A stretch of DNA of 64,000 nucleotides from Rothia sp. SD9660Na (GCF_030064065.1 NZ_CP125946.1:2108001-2172000); one strand, 5' to 3'. Counted from the first letter of the stretch, positions 34,710-43,897 are shown. The notes: generated by a model from the sequence alone, not told the origin. Made by a program: numbers and translations.

Positions 34710-35917
34710 TGAGCACCAACGACAAGAACCTCAGCTCAGGGCCCGCTAAGGAGCCCACCACCGAGACCACCGCACTACGCTCCATCGAAACCAACATCGA
34801 TATCCGCGCTCAAGAGTCCGTGGGTAAAACCCAGGGCCAGATTGTGCGCAAGCGCTTCCGCCAGAACACCGGTGCGGTCATCTCGCTGGCTATCCTGGTC
34901 GCCGTGCTCCTGCTGGCCATCACCTCCATCGGCGTGGGCCCCATCCCGGGCTGGTGGAAGTACAACTACACCGAGATGAACCCCATCGTGAACGGTGCAG
35001 CCCCCAACGCCCAGCACTGGTTCGGCCAGGACGCCACCGGTCGCGACCTCTTCGCCATGACCATGCGCGGTGTGCAGAACACCTTCCTGGTGGTCATCCT
35101 GATTACCAGCATCGCCGGTTTCCTCGGTGTGCTCTTCGGTGGTCTGGCAGGCTACTACCGCGGCTGGATTGAAGCCGTCATCATGCGCTTTACCGACATG
35201 GTCATCATCATCCCCCTGATGCTGCTGACCGCCGTGCTCGGTAAGCTGGCCGGCAGCTACTTCCACGGCATCTGGAACACCATCATGTTCGGTGTGGTCG
35301 TGGGTCTGCTCTTCTGGTCATCTCTGGCCCGTCTGGTGCGCGCCGAGTTCCTTTCGCTGCGTGAACGCGAATTCGTGGATGCCGCCCGCCTGGCAGGTGC
35401 CTCGGATCTGCGCATCATCTTCAAGCACATCCTGCCCAACGCCATCGGCGTGGTCACCGTGAACGTGTCACTGATGATGAGCTCCGCTATTCTGACCGAG
35501 ACCGCGCTCTCTTACCTGGGCTTCGGTATTAAGGCCCCCGACTGGTCGCTGGGTTCGCTGATTTCAGCTAACCAGTCAGCCTTCTCTACCCGCCCCTGGC
35601 TCTTCTGGTTCCCCGGTCTCTTCATCCTGGTGATTTCACTGGCCGTCAACTTTGTGGGCGATGGCCTGCGCGACGCCTTTGACCCCCGCCAGAAGAAGTT
35701 CAACCCCAAGAAGGCAACCAAGCGCACCGCCCACTCAGCCGAAAACGGCGTGGGTATCGACGGTTCCGTAGCCGCCCCGGCAGCAGCCGCTGGAGCGAGC
35801 ACCGCTACCGTGCACGCCTCACTTGCCTCAGAGGTAGAAACCCCGCACAGCACCCGCACCTCAGATTCTCTTGATCAGGATCTGGACGGCCCGGCGGGCT
35901 CACCCCAGAACAAGTAG
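34709..35917 (+). CDS. Peptide ABC transporter permease (OppC-like)
   Basis: 402 aa. A cytoplasmic N-terminal segment is followed by VRKRFRQNTGAVISLAIL (OppC_N), FGQDATGRDLFAMTMRGVQ and an EAA loop DAARLAGASDLRIIFKHILP. About six helices. A C-terminal tail of roughly 70 residues rich in Ala/Ser/Thr goes beyond the usual end (DPRQKKF). Coupled to the OppB-like gene by TAATG. Confidence 0.92.
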   Translation: MSTNDKNLSSGPAKEPTTETTALRSIETNIDIRAQESVGKTQGQIVRKRFRQNTGAVISLAILVAVLLLAITSIGVGPIPGWWKYNYTEMNPIVNGAAPNAQHWFGQDATGRDLFAMTMRGVQNTFLVVILITSIAGFLGVLFGGLAGYYRGWIEAVIMRFTDMVIIIPLMLLTAVLGKLAGSYFHGIWNTIMFGVVVGLLFWSSLARLVRAEFLSLREREFVDAARLAGASDLRIIFKHILPNAIGVVTVNVSLMMSSAILTETALSYLGFGIKAPDWSLGSLISANQSAFSTRPWLFWFPGLFILVISLAVNFVGDGLRDAFDPRQKKFNPKKATKRTAHSAENGVGIDGSVAAPAAAAGASTATVHASLASEVETPHSTRTSDSLDQDLDGPAGSPQNK

Positions 35918-35929
35918 CTCTCATCGCTT

Positions 35930-35961
35930 GAGGCGGTGAGCACACCAGCACTCACCGCCTC
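35930..35961. terminator. Terminator after the OppC-like gene
   Basis: Perfect 11-bp stem GAGGCGGTGAG / CTCACCGCCTC, 10-nt loop, then ATTAAT; between convergent genes. Confidence 0.85.
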
Positions 35962-36008
35962 ATTAATAACCGAATAGAGAAGGCAGAACCTCCCGGCTTA
36001 CCCCGAGC

Positions 36009-36629
36009 CTAGAAAGCCAGACCCGCTACTGCTGCTAGAAGCAGAAGGACGAAGATAGCCGCCCCGACGGCGTCCACCCGCGATTCCTGCCGGGGCGAGA
36101 CCCCCTCCAGGGCAGCGTCCTCAACCAGCTCCTGCCAGTAGCCGCGCACCACCAGGGCAACGGCCCCCGCCGCTGAATTCGGCAGGTCCGAAGCCCGGAT
36201 AGAGCGCTCCGCACCGTAAGTGATAGCGGGCAAACGCTCAAGGTCCTGACGGTGGGTAGAAAGGGACGCCACCATCCCGCTTGACGGCAGACCAAAAGCC
36301 TGAAAGCGCTTGGTGGGAGTCACCAGGGTCAGATGGTACTTAGTTGAAACATCGATGAGGGCCGCATAATTGACCGTATGCGTCACAAAGGGGTTATAGA
36401 TGGTGAGCTCATCAGCGCCCACCACCAGCCGAGAGCGGCCCAGCACGTACCACACCGTGTAGGCCATCCAGAGAATGCCCCAGCCACCGGTCAGCAGGTC
36501 TGATAAGCCACCGCTGACCGCCAAGGCCACCAGCACGCTCGCTGCAACCAGCACAGCGCACCAGGTATAGAAGGGGGCGGTTTTCACGTGAAAGGTCACC
36601 GGAGGGTTCTGCAAATACTGAGACTTCAT
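36009..36629 (-). CDS. PH-domain membrane protein
   Basis: 206 aa. Two N-terminal helices (about 20-60) are followed by a bacterial PH-like (bPH6/YdbT-type) domain: SRLVVGADELTIYNPFVTHTV, TPTKRFQAFGLPSS. A C-terminal helix (about 188-205) ends the protein. Role unknown. It is placed on the opposite strand between the permease genes and the ATPase gene of the peptide importer, an odd position for what would otherwise be one operon. Confidence 0.75.
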   Translation of the reverse strand: MKSQYLQNPPVTFHVKTAPFYTWCAVLVAASVLVALAVSGGLSDLLTGGWGILWMAYTVWYVLGRSRLVVGADELTIYNPFVTHTVNYAALIDVSTKYHLTLVTPTKRFQAFGLPSSGMVASLSTHRQDLERLPAITYGAERSIRASDLPNSAAGAVALVVRGYWQELVEDAALEGVSPRQESRVDAVGAAIFVLLLLAAVAGLAF

Positions 36630-36705
36630 AGTCTCTTGATTCTCTCAGATGAGACAGCTCTACCCCACTAACCTCTACAGAAACAACCAAGAGTTGGGAA
36701 AACCA

Positions 36706-38457
36706 GTGAATACACCAACCACTCAGCCAACCGGCGCCCAGCCGGTCCTCGAGGTCCGCGACCTCAGCGTTGACTTCGGCGTCGAACGCACCTGGGTTCC
36801 CGCCGCCATGAACCTCAACTACGAGGTGCATGCCGGTGAAGTCCTCGCCATTGTGGGTGAATCCGGCTCAGGTAAGTCAGTTTCGTCCATGGGTATGATT
36901 GGGCTGCTGCCCAAGAACGCCCGCGTAACCGGCTCTGTTAAGCTCAACGGCCGCGAACTCGTTGGCCTGTCCAACACCGAGCTGCTCGGTGTGCGCGGTG
37001 AAGAAGTCGCCGTGATCTTCCAGGAACCTATGACCGCCATGAACCCGGTCATGACCGTAGGCGACCAGATTGTTGAGACCCTGCGCCTGCACAAGAACAT
37101 CTCACCGGCGGAGGCCAAAGAAGAAGCCATCAAAATGCTTGAGATGGTCGAAATGCCCGACCCCATCAAGGCTTTCAACTCCTACCCCCACCAGATGTCG
37201 GGTGGTCAGCGCCAGCGCGCCATGATCGCCCAGTCGCTTTCGACCAACCCCAAGCTGCTCATTGCCGATGAGCCCACGACAGCACTCGATGTGACCGTTC
37301 AGGCTGAAATTCTTGAGCTCATGCGCAACCTGCAGAAGAAGCTCAACTCAGCTATTATCCTCATTACCCACGACATGGGTGTAGTCGCCGACCTGGCCGA
37401 CCGCGTCGCTGTGATGCGCCGCGGCCAGATCGTTGAAACCGGAGAAATCCACGAGGTCTTCAACAACCCCCAGCACGAGTACACCCAGGCCCTACTCGGC
37501 GCCGTACTCCACCTGGGTGGCGACGAAATCGACGTGAATGCCGCCATTGACGACGCAGCCGAGCACCAGCGTCCGGCCACCGCCCTGCTGGAACAGGTTG
37601 CCCCCCAGCGCACCGGCAAGGTCATTCTCTCCCTCAAGGACGTGGCCCTCGAATACCCCAAGCAAGGTCGCGTAGGCCCCTTCCGCGCTGTCACCGGCGC
37701 CAACCTCGAAATCCGTGCCGGTGAGGTACTGGGTCTTGTGGGTGAATCGGGCTCCGGTAAGTCCACCATCGGCCGCGCCACCGTAGGCTTCCTACAGGTC
37801 GCCGAAGGTGAACTGAACGTCTGCGGCATTGATATGCGCAAGCCCAGCCGCAAGGACCTGGCCGAAGTACGCAAGCACGTAGGCATGGTCTTCCAGGACC
37901 CCTCATCCTCTCTCAACCCCCGCCTGCCCATCGGCGAATCCATCGGTGAGCCCATGATGCTTGCCGGCGTCGCCAAGGGAGCCGAGCTGCAGAAGCGTAT
38001 CGAGGAGCTCCTGGATCGTGTAGAGCTACCCCGCTCCTACCGCAACCGCTACCCGCATGAGCTCTCCGGCGGCCAGAAGCAGCGCGTCGGTATCGCCCGC
38101 GCCCTCTCCCTCAAGCCCAAGCTACTCATCGCGGACGAGCCCACCTCGGCTCTGGACGTATCGGTGCAGGCCCGCGTGCTTGAGCTCTTCCAGGAACTCC
38201 AGGAAGAAATGGGCTTCGCCTGCCTCTTCGTTACCCACGACCTGGCAGTCATCGACGCCCTGGCCGACCGTATCGCGGTGATGCGCCGTGGCGAGATCGT
38301 AGAGCAGGGGCCGCGCGAGCAGATTCTGCGCCATCCCCGCGAGGTCTACACCCAGCGCCTGCTGGCCGCTGTTCCGCTGCCCGACCCGGACGCCCAGGCT
38401 GAGCGCCGCGAACTGCGCGCCAAGCTGCTGGACGAAACCGGCCACGTCGTCAGCTAA
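36706..38457 (+). CDS. Peptide ABC transporter, fused double ATPase (OppD-OppF type)
   Basis: 583 aa from GTG 36706 with two complete ABC modules. The first has Walker A GESGSGKSVSS, signature MSGGQRQRAMIA and Walker B LLIADEPTTALD; the second has GESGSGKSTIG, LSGGQKQRVGIA and LLIADEPTSALD. Each has the oligopeptide-type C-terminal extension. It powers the importer encoded at 31271-35917. GTG 36706 was preferred to the in-frame ATG 36649 since conserved sequence begins only at VLEVRDLSVDFG, but the RBS is weak for both. Confidence 0.93.
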   Translation: MNTPTTQPTGAQPVLEVRDLSVDFGVERTWVPAAMNLNYEVHAGEVLAIVGESGSGKSVSSMGMIGLLPKNARVTGSVKLNGRELVGLSNTELLGVRGEEVAVIFQEPMTAMNPVMTVGDQIVETLRLHKNISPAEAKEEAIKMLEMVEMPDPIKAFNSYPHQMSGGQRQRAMIAQSLSTNPKLLIADEPTTALDVTVQAEILELMRNLQKKLNSAIILITHDMGVVADLADRVAVMRRGQIVETGEIHEVFNNPQHEYTQALLGAVLHLGGDEIDVNAAIDDAAEHQRPATALLEQVAPQRTGKVILSLKDVALEYPKQGRVGPFRAVTGANLEIRAGEVLGLVGESGSGKSTIGRATVGFLQVAEGELNVCGIDMRKPSRKDLAEVRKHVGMVFQDPSSSLNPRLPIGESIGEPMMLAGVAKGAELQKRIEELLDRVELPRSYRNRYPHELSGGQKQRVGIARALSLKPKLLIADEPTSALDVSVQARVLELFQELQEEMGFACLFVTHDLAVIDALADRIAVMRRGEIVEQGPREQILRHPREVYTQRLLAAVPLPDPDAQAERRELRAKLLDETGHVVS

Positions 38458-38465
38458 AGGCAACT

Positions 38466-38502
38466 AAAAGGAGCTCCACCAGATTATGGTGGAGCTCCTT
38501 TT
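38466..38502. terminator. Terminator between the double ATPase and 2-hydroxyacid dehydrogenase genes
   Basis: Perfect 15-bp stem (38466-38480 / 38488-38502) with A-run before and T-run after; serves both convergent genes. Confidence 0.93.
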
Positions 38503-38517
38503 GTGTACCTAATACAC

Positions 38518-39480
38518 CTAGTTCATCTTGTTGCGCCAGTCGGCGTCCTTGCCCGCGCGGGCATCGCGCAGGGCCTGCAGGTTCTGCTTGATGAGGGCTT
38601 CGGGCTCTACCGGGCGGCCGCCCGCTGAGTGGGGGGTGATGACGATGTTCTTGGCGTCCCACAGGGGGTCGCTGGCTGGCAGGGGTTCTTCGACTACAAC
38701 GTCGACAGCGGCGCCAGCAATGCTGCCCGAGTTGAGGGCTTCGATGAGGTCTGCCTCGTTGACGGTGGGGCCGCGGCCGACGTTGATGACGTAGGCGCGC
38801 TGGGGTAGCTTGGCCAAGCGGGCGGTGTCGAGGGAGTTCTTGGTTTCCTCGGAGTTGGGCAGGATCATGACCAGAATGTCGGTGGTTTCTAGGACCGAGT
38901 CGATGTCATCGGTGGCGACCACGGGGAAGCCCGCACGTTCACCTGCTGAGCGGGCAATGCCGGTGACATCGGCCCCGAAGGCATCGAAGAGGCGGGCGGT
39001 GGCCTGGCCGATAGAGCCAAAGCCCCAGATGGTGACCTTGGCGCCGAGCAGGGTGGTGACCTGATTGGCCGGGTGCAGTTCCTGGGGGCCGCCTAGTTCG
39101 GTCGCCCAGTTCTTCTGTGCCTGGTGCTCTGCCAGGGTGGGTAGGAAGCGTACAAAGTTCAGGGCCAAGGCCAGGGTGTGTTCGGCAACGGTCTTTGAGT
39201 GCAGGCCGCTACCGGAGGCGATGACGGCCTCGGGGCGGAAGCCCGCGGCCCGTGCCTGATCGGGCCCAGCCAGCAGGGCCTGAACTAGCTCTACCTGCTG
39301 GAGGTGGGCTGCGGCGTCCTTGAGCTGGTCGTTGGTGTTGCCCCAGGCTACGAGCACATCGGCGTCGTGGTGTTCGGGGGCGATGTTGACGGCCGGGTCG
39401 TAGCTGACTAGCTCGTCGCCGGGTTCTGTGCCGAGGGCACTCTGGTCGAGGGTGATGGATGTTGGCAGAAGAATCTTCAT
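38518..39480 (-). CDS. D-2-hydroxyacid dehydrogenase (NAD-dependent)
   Basis: 320 aa. NAD-binding IWGFGSIGQATARLFDAFGAD (GxGxxG, shown as the family core), then catalytic INVGRGPTVNEADL (Arg), AAVDVVVEEPLPASDPLW (Glu) and ITPHSAGGRP (His). It interconverts 2-oxoacids and D-2-hydroxyacids. The short N-terminal domain and substrate loops resemble GhrA-like reductases more than PGDH, but the substrate is open. Upstream on the same strand is a TetR gene. Confidence 0.9.
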   Translation of the reverse strand: MKILLPTSITLDQSALGTEPGDELVSYDPAVNIAPEHHDADVLVAWGNTNDQLKDAAAHLQQVELVQALLAGPDQARAAGFRPEAVIASGSGLHSKTVAEHTLALALNFVRFLPTLAEHQAQKNWATELGGPQELHPANQVTTLLGAKVTIWGFGSIGQATARLFDAFGADVTGIARSAGERAGFPVVATDDIDSVLETTDILVMILPNSEETKNSLDTARLAKLPQRAYVINVGRGPTVNEADLIEALNSGSIAGAAVDVVVEEPLPASDPLWDAKNIVITPHSAGGRPVEPEALIKQNLQALRDARAGKDADWRNKMN

Positions 39481-39589
39481 GGTCTACTCCTTTGTTCCAA
39501 ATTTTAGGCGCGGGGCGCCCATTAGCCACTTTACCCCTGTGGAGCCCTGCTGAGTCTACCCGTGACGCCGCATGACGGGCGTGCCGCAA

Positions 39590-40165
39590 CTAGTCTTCGC
39601 GCAGCAGGTGGCGGAAGGTCTGTACGGCCTCGCGGATTACCTCATCGCGTTCTTCACCCTCGGGGACGCCGCGGGTGTAGTCCAGGTAGCGGAGCAGGGC
39701 CGAGGTGATACAGAGGGCTGCACGCAGGCGGGGTTCTGAGGTGCCCGCGTCCGCCTCGTTCTCGGGCAGGTAGGGCCAGGGGCCGCGGCGGCCGCTCGCA
39801 CTGAACTCCACCCAGTTGACGGTGCGCAGCAGGTCAGCCAGGGTCTTTTCACACTCGATATGGTGGGTTTTCAGGCGGTAGCGCAGCTCCGGGTATTCCT
39901 GCACTAGGGGACGCACCTGCGGGTAGGTGGGGCTGTCAACCGACGCGACCATAATGTCGAGCATCAGGTGGGCGACGCGCTCAAAGATGTAGAGATCCTG
40001 GCGGGCATCATCGCGCTGCAGGATGTCATCGGTGATGACGGGGGCGCGCAGGCCCAGCACAGCGTCCTCTTTGCCCGCGAAGTAGTTGAAGAGGGTGCGG
40101 GGGCTGACCCCGGCGGCTTCAGCGATTTCGTCGGTAGTGGTGGCTTTGAGGCCCTTCTCAAGCAC
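39590..40165 (-). CDS. TetR-family regulator, probable frameshift near the start codon
   Basis: The frame covers the helix-turn-helix recognition part (TTTDEIAEAAGVSPRTLFNY) and a ligand domain, but GTG 40165 falls inside the first DNA-binding helix. Reading further upstream in the same frame gives a normal TetR start (RRERTHTAIHEAALKLVLEK) but no usable start codon. A good GTG at 40243-40245 is one base out of frame, across a run of five A on the coding strand (plus-strand T5, 40238-40242); six A would join them as MKKPEKSARQQRRERT. So either one base is missing (mutation or sequencing error) or the run is slippery. The full gene would span 39590-40245. It is divergent from cardiolipin synthase with a 71-bp gap. 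Confidence 0.75.
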   Translation of the reverse strand: MLEKGLKATTTDEIAEAAGVSPRTLFNYFAGKEDAVLGLRAPVITDDILQRDDARQDLYIFERVAHLMLDIMVASVDSPTYPQVRPLVQEYPELRYRLKTHHIECEKTLADLLRTVNWVEFSASGRRGPWPYLPENEADAGTSEPRLRAALCITSALLRYLDYTRGVPEGEERDEVIREAVQTFRHLLRED

Positions 40166-40316
40166 AAGTTTGAGCGCGGCCTCGTGAATCGCGGTGTGGG
40201 TTCGCTCGCGGCGCTGCTGGCGCGCAGACTTCTCGGGTTTTTCACACCACCAGTCTATTGCAGGGGCTGGTACAGATTTGGACGTGTAGCCCCGCGAAGC
40301 TGGCTGCCCCGGTAAA

Positions 40317-41828
40317 ATGGGAAAGGTGAACCTAGGCCTTCCTCCCCTAATTGACTTGCTGAGCCTCCCGCAGTGGGCTTCAATTACCCTGCTGGTGATT
40401 GACTTGCTGATTCGTCTGACCGTGATTTTCTGGCTGCCCTATAACCGCAAACCGGTGGTGGCGCTCGGCTGGCTAATGGCGATTTTCTTTATCCCCTTTG
40501 TGGGTCTCTTCGCCTTCTTGGTGTTTGGCTCCAACCTGGTGCCCAGGCACCGCCGCAGTCGCCAGCGCAGCATGAATCAGATCATTAAAGAAGCGATTCA
40601 GGGGGACGACGCGGTGCTGGGCGACCCGGTGCTCTCTGAGCCTGCGCGGGTGGCAGCTAACCTCAACTACAAGCTCGGTGCCCTACCGCTAATTGGCGGT
40701 AACGACTTTGAACTGCGGCACGATAACAATGTGGCCCTACAGGAAATTGCCGAGAGAATCGACCAGGCTAAGAAGTACGTTCACTTCGAGTTCTACATCA
40801 CCGCCCTCGATTCAACCACCGAGCCCCTCTGGGATGCCCTGGTGCGGGCCCACCAGCGCGGGGTTGCGGTGCATGTGCTCATCGACCATATCGGCTCCCG
40901 CAAGTACCCCCGCTGGCGGGAACTTCAGCGCAAGCTCAACGAAGCCGGGGTGCCCTGGCGGCTCATGCTCCCCCTCAAGCCCTGGAAGGGCCAGTGGCAG
41001 CGCCCCGACCTGCGCAACCACCGCAAGATTGTGGTCATTGACGGCGAGATTGCCTTCTCCGGCTCCCAGAACGCCATCGACCGCACCTATAACCTCAAGG
41101 GCAACATCAAAAAGGGTCTGGAATGGAAGGACCTCTCCTTCTTCTGCACCGGCCCCGTGGTGCACGAGCTCAACGCGGTGTTCGTCTCTGACTGGTATGC
41201 CGAGACCAAGGAACTCCTACTCGACGAAATTGACGCCGACATCGAAGCCCACGACGAGGCAGGGCAGGAGGGCCAGCGTCCGCTCGCCCAAATCGTGCCT
41301 TCTGGCCCCGGTTTCGAAACCGAAAACAACCTGCGCCTGATCAACCACCTGATTTACAACGCAGAAGAACGTATCATCATCTGCTCCCCCTACTTCGTAC
41401 CCGAAGAAACCCTGCTGCAGGCGCTCACCAATATGTCCCTCTCAGGTATCAACGTGACCCTGATTGTCTGCGAAAAGGGTGACCAGTTCCTGCCAATTAT
41501 GGGCCAGCGCTCCTACTACGAGCAGCTGCTTCGTTCGGGTGTGAAGATTCAGCAGTACCCCGGCCCCACCGTACTGCACTCCAAGTTCATGATTGTGGAC
41601 GACGAAATCACCTTCATCGGTTCCTCCAACATGGACCCCCGCTCATTCGCCCTCAACTTTGAGGTTTCCACCTTTATCGTGGGTAAGCCCATGGTGCAGG
41701 AGCTCGAAGAGGTTGCCCGGGATTACATCTCCCGCTGTAAGCGTCTGCGCTACGACGAGTGGGTCAACCGCCCTGCCCACCAGAAGATTGCCGAGAACCT
41801 CTGCCGCCTGTGGAGCGCCCTGCTCTAA
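40317..41828 (+). CDS. cls: Cardiolipin synthase (PLD superfamily)
   Basis: 503 aa. Two N-terminal helices, then two phospholipase D HKD motifs, HRKIVVIDGEIAFSGSQN (about residue 236) and HSKFMIVDDEITFIGSSN (about 420), giving HxKx4D twice. It transfers a phosphatidyl group between phosphatidylglycerols to form cardiolipin at the membrane. Length and layout match ClsA-type enzymes. Confidence 0.94.
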   Translation: MGKVNLGLPPLIDLLSLPQWASITLLVIDLLIRLTVIFWLPYNRKPVVALGWLMAIFFIPFVGLFAFLVFGSNLVPRHRRSRQRSMNQIIKEAIQGDDAVLGDPVLSEPARVAANLNYKLGALPLIGGNDFELRHDNNVALQEIAERIDQAKKYVHFEFYITALDSTTEPLWDALVRAHQRGVAVHVLIDHIGSRKYPRWRELQRKLNEAGVPWRLMLPLKPWKGQWQRPDLRNHRKIVVIDGEIAFSGSQNAIDRTYNLKGNIKKGLEWKDLSFFCTGPVVHELNAVFVSDWYAETKELLLDEIDADIEAHDEAGQEGQRPLAQIVPSGPGFETENNLRLINHLIYNAEERIIICSPYFVPEETLLQALTNMSLSGINVTLIVCEKGDQFLPIMGQRSYYEQLLRSGVKIQQYPGPTVLHSKFMIVDDEITFIGSSNMDPRSFALNFEVSTFIVGKPMVQELEEVARDYISRCKRLRYDEWVNRPAHQKIAENLCRLWSALL

Positions 41829-41850
41829 CCGTCGGCACAGCATAAAGAAG

Positions 41851-41912
41851 ATAAGGACGCCGCCCCGCACTCCCCTGCCCGATGGCAGGAAGGCGCGGGG
41901 CGGCGTCCTTAT
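41851..41912. terminator. Bidirectional terminator between cls and the monooxygenase
   Basis: 18-bp perfect stem beginning ATAAGGACGCCGCCCCGC and ending in its complement, with an inner CCTGCC...GGCAGG hairpin. The sequence resembles the purL terminator (16698-16760). Confidence 0.9.
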
Positions 41913-41922
41913 CTCAGAAGAA

Positions 41923-43389
41923 CTAGTGGCCTGCGGCCTCAGCCTTCTCGGCGTTCTCAATCGCTAGCTTGAGGAAGTCACGGGCCGGGGTGTCGGCAAC
42001 GGAGGGCTTGCCCGCGTAGGCGCCGCGGTACTTGGCAGCCGGGTGGCGCTCGTCCACGTACTTGTTGCCCTCACCGAAGAGGCTCTCGCGCAGGGTGGAG
42101 CCCTCATAGGCGGTGCGGTAGCGGCCGCGCTTCTGCAGCTCGGGAACAACGAACTCGACGAAGTCCTCGAAGGAGCCGGGGGACACATGGTAGGCAAGGT
42201 TAATGCCGTCCAGGCCGCCCTCATCAATCCACTTCTCCAGCTCATCGGCAACGGTCTGGGGTGAACCCACCAGAACCGCACCCATGCCACCGGTGGCGCA
42301 GTGCTCGGCGATGTCCTTGCGGGTCCACTCCTTCTCCTTATCCTGCAGGGTGAAGGGGGTCAGGAAGGACTGGATCGACTCGGTCTCAACGTACTTAAGG
42401 GCCTCGTCCTCATCGAACTGATCCAGGTCAAGACCGCTCCAGCCGCCGATGATGCCCTGGGATGCCTCAACGTTCTGGTACTTGAGGTACTCGGCGTACT
42501 TGGCCTGAGCCTTCTCGTCGGTCTCGTCCACAACAACGGAGAGCATAGCCAGAATCTTCACGTCATCACGCTTGCGGCCGGCCTTTTCAGCCTCGTTGCG
42601 GATGCGCTCGGTCAGCACCTTAGTCAGGTGGGGGCGCAGGGCGGTGATGAAGATAGCCTCGGCGTGCTGGCCTGAGAAAGCCTGGCCGCGGGAGGACGCA
42701 CCGGCCTGGAAAATCACCGGGGTGCGCTGGGGTGAAGGCTCGGTCAGGGCGATGCCGGGTACCTGGAAGTACTTGCCCTTGTGCAGGATAGGGTGAACCT
42801 TAGAGGGGTCAGCGAAGATACCGTTTTCACGGTCGCGGGGCACAGAGCCGTCCTCCCAGGAGCCTTCCCACAGCTTGTAGCAGACGTCGAGGAACTCTTC
42901 GGCAATCTCGTACCGCTCATCGTGCTCAATCTGACCGGGCAGACCCTGGTTCTCAGCAGCAGACTGCAGGTAGGAGGTCACCACGTTGAAGCCCACGCGG
43001 CCACCGGTCAGATGATCCAGGGTGGAGTAGGAGCGGGCCAGGGTGTAGGGCTGGTTGTAGGTCACGGCAGCGGTAACGCCAAAGCCCAGGTGCTCGGTGA
43101 CAGCAGCCATAGCAGAAATCTGCAGGAAGGGGTCACCCACAGGAACCTGGGCGCCGTCCTTCAGCACGGGAGCTACTGAATCCTTGTAGACATCGTAAAC
43201 ACCGACCACATCCGCAATGAAGACCGCATCAAAGAGGCCCTTCTCGCAGACCTTAGCCAGGTCGGTCCAGTACTTGATGGTGTTGTACTCATCCGCGCGG
43301 TTGCGGGGGTGACGCCACAGGCCAAAGCTCTGGTGGCTGGTGGTGGTCATATCGAAGGCGTTGACGACGATGCGCTTCTTCTCGGTCAT
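41923..43389 (-). CDS. FMN-dependent monooxygenase, NtaA/SnaA/DszA family (LLM class)
   Basis: 488 aa. Family marks: FDMTTTSHQSFGLWRHPRNR at the N-terminus, YSTLDHLTGGRVGFNVVTSY, PVIFQAGASSRGQAFSGQHA and VGSPQTVADELEKW. These enzymes use reduced FMN to open organosulfur or chelator substrates. A role in releasing sulfur from sulfonates, sulfones or thiophene-like compounds is favoured here because a SAM-IV riboswitch precedes the gene and a sulfonate-type ABC importer is divergently encoded. The FMN reductase it needs is not in the window. Confidence 0.88.
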   Translation of the reverse strand: MTEKKRIVVNAFDMTTTSHQSFGLWRHPRNRADEYNTIKYWTDLAKVCEKGLFDAVFIADVVGVYDVYKDSVAPVLKDGAQVPVGDPFLQISAMAAVTEHLGFGVTAAVTYNQPYTLARSYSTLDHLTGGRVGFNVVTSYLQSAAENQGLPGQIEHDERYEIAEEFLDVCYKLWEGSWEDGSVPRDRENGIFADPSKVHPILHKGKYFQVPGIALTEPSPQRTPVIFQAGASSRGQAFSGQHAEAIFITALRPHLTKVLTERIRNEAEKAGRKRDDVKILAMLSVVVDETDEKAQAKYAEYLKYQNVEASQGIIGGWSGLDLDQFDEDEALKYVETESIQSFLTPFTLQDKEKEWTRKDIAEHCATGGMGAVLVGSPQTVADELEKWIDEGGLDGINLAYHVSPGSFEDFVEFVVPELQKRGRYRTAYEGSTLRESLFGEGNKYVDERHPAAKYRGAYAGKPSVADTPARDFLKLAIENAEKAEAAGH

Positions 43390-43458
43390 GAACCGGGCCC
43401 TTTCACAGGTGGTGCTTGGCCCTCCGCGCCCGTGCTGCCACTGGCGTCCTTACCCAAA

Positions 43459-43493
43459 GTAAAAGGCGCCGAGCCTTCGCGGAGGTGGCGCCT
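43459..43493 (-). terminator. Attenuator terminator between SAM-IV riboswitch and monooxygenase
   Basis: On the minus strand, AGGCGCC ... GGCGCCT stem with inner pairing CCTC/GAGG-type and TTTTACTTT after it. It lies 30 nt downstream of the aptamer and about 70 bp before the coding start, as expected for transcriptional attenuation. Confidence 0.75.
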
Positions 43494-43520
43494 GGTTGCG
43501 CCGTACTTGCATTACTGCCT

Positions 43521-43600
43521 GATCCTCATCTGGGGCACCCCGCTACGGGAGAGGGTTGCCGCCCAACTAGCCAGAGCTTGACGTTGGGACTCTTGATCTT
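43521..43600 (-). promoter_or_regulatory. SAM-IV riboswitch
   Basis: Read on the minus strand the segment contains GATCAAGAGTCCCAACGTCA, then AAGCTCTGGCTAGTTGGG, CGGCAACCCTC and GCGGGGTGCCCCAGATGAGG: the conserved SAM-IV order (GAGT-CCA-GCGTCAAG, pseudoknot partners, CGGCAACCCTCC, GGGGTGCCCC, closing P1). SAM-IV elements are known from actinobacteria ahead of sulfur metabolism genes. It controls the flavin monooxygenase. Confidence 0.85.
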
Positions 43601-43802
43601 GAGATTTAGTGTAGCCCGCCCAGCCCGCCCAGGTGCAAGCATCTCGGGCTACGTTTCACATTGTGGCGCGTGTTGAGCTCTGTTACGGACGTCTGCGGGT
43701 TCCGGTCAGATCAACCCACAGCGTCACACTCGTAACCGGCCGAAATACCGCGTCATACTCTTGCCCAGTTCCACCAAACGCCCCTAGCGTTGAAAGCGTT
43801 AA

Positions 43803-43890
43803 CCATCCAGAGCGACCGAGAGACTTGGCTCCACGACGTCGCAGCAACCTCCCTACCCCAGGGGTCGGTGCTAACGCCAAGAGACGATGG
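43803..43890 (+). promoter_or_regulatory. SAM-I (S-box) riboswitch upstream of the sulfonate-type ABC operon
   Basis: P1 arms CCATC (43803-43807) / GATGG (43886-43890) enclose AGAGCGACCGAGAGACTTGG, GCAGCAACC and GGTGCTAACGCC, the S-box core in the form seen in Micrococcales. The Shine-Dalgarno GGAG (43889-43892) overlaps the 3' arm of P1, so SAM binding should hide it: translational control. The coding start is 43898. Confidence 0.85.
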
Positions 43891-43897
43891 AGAAAGC

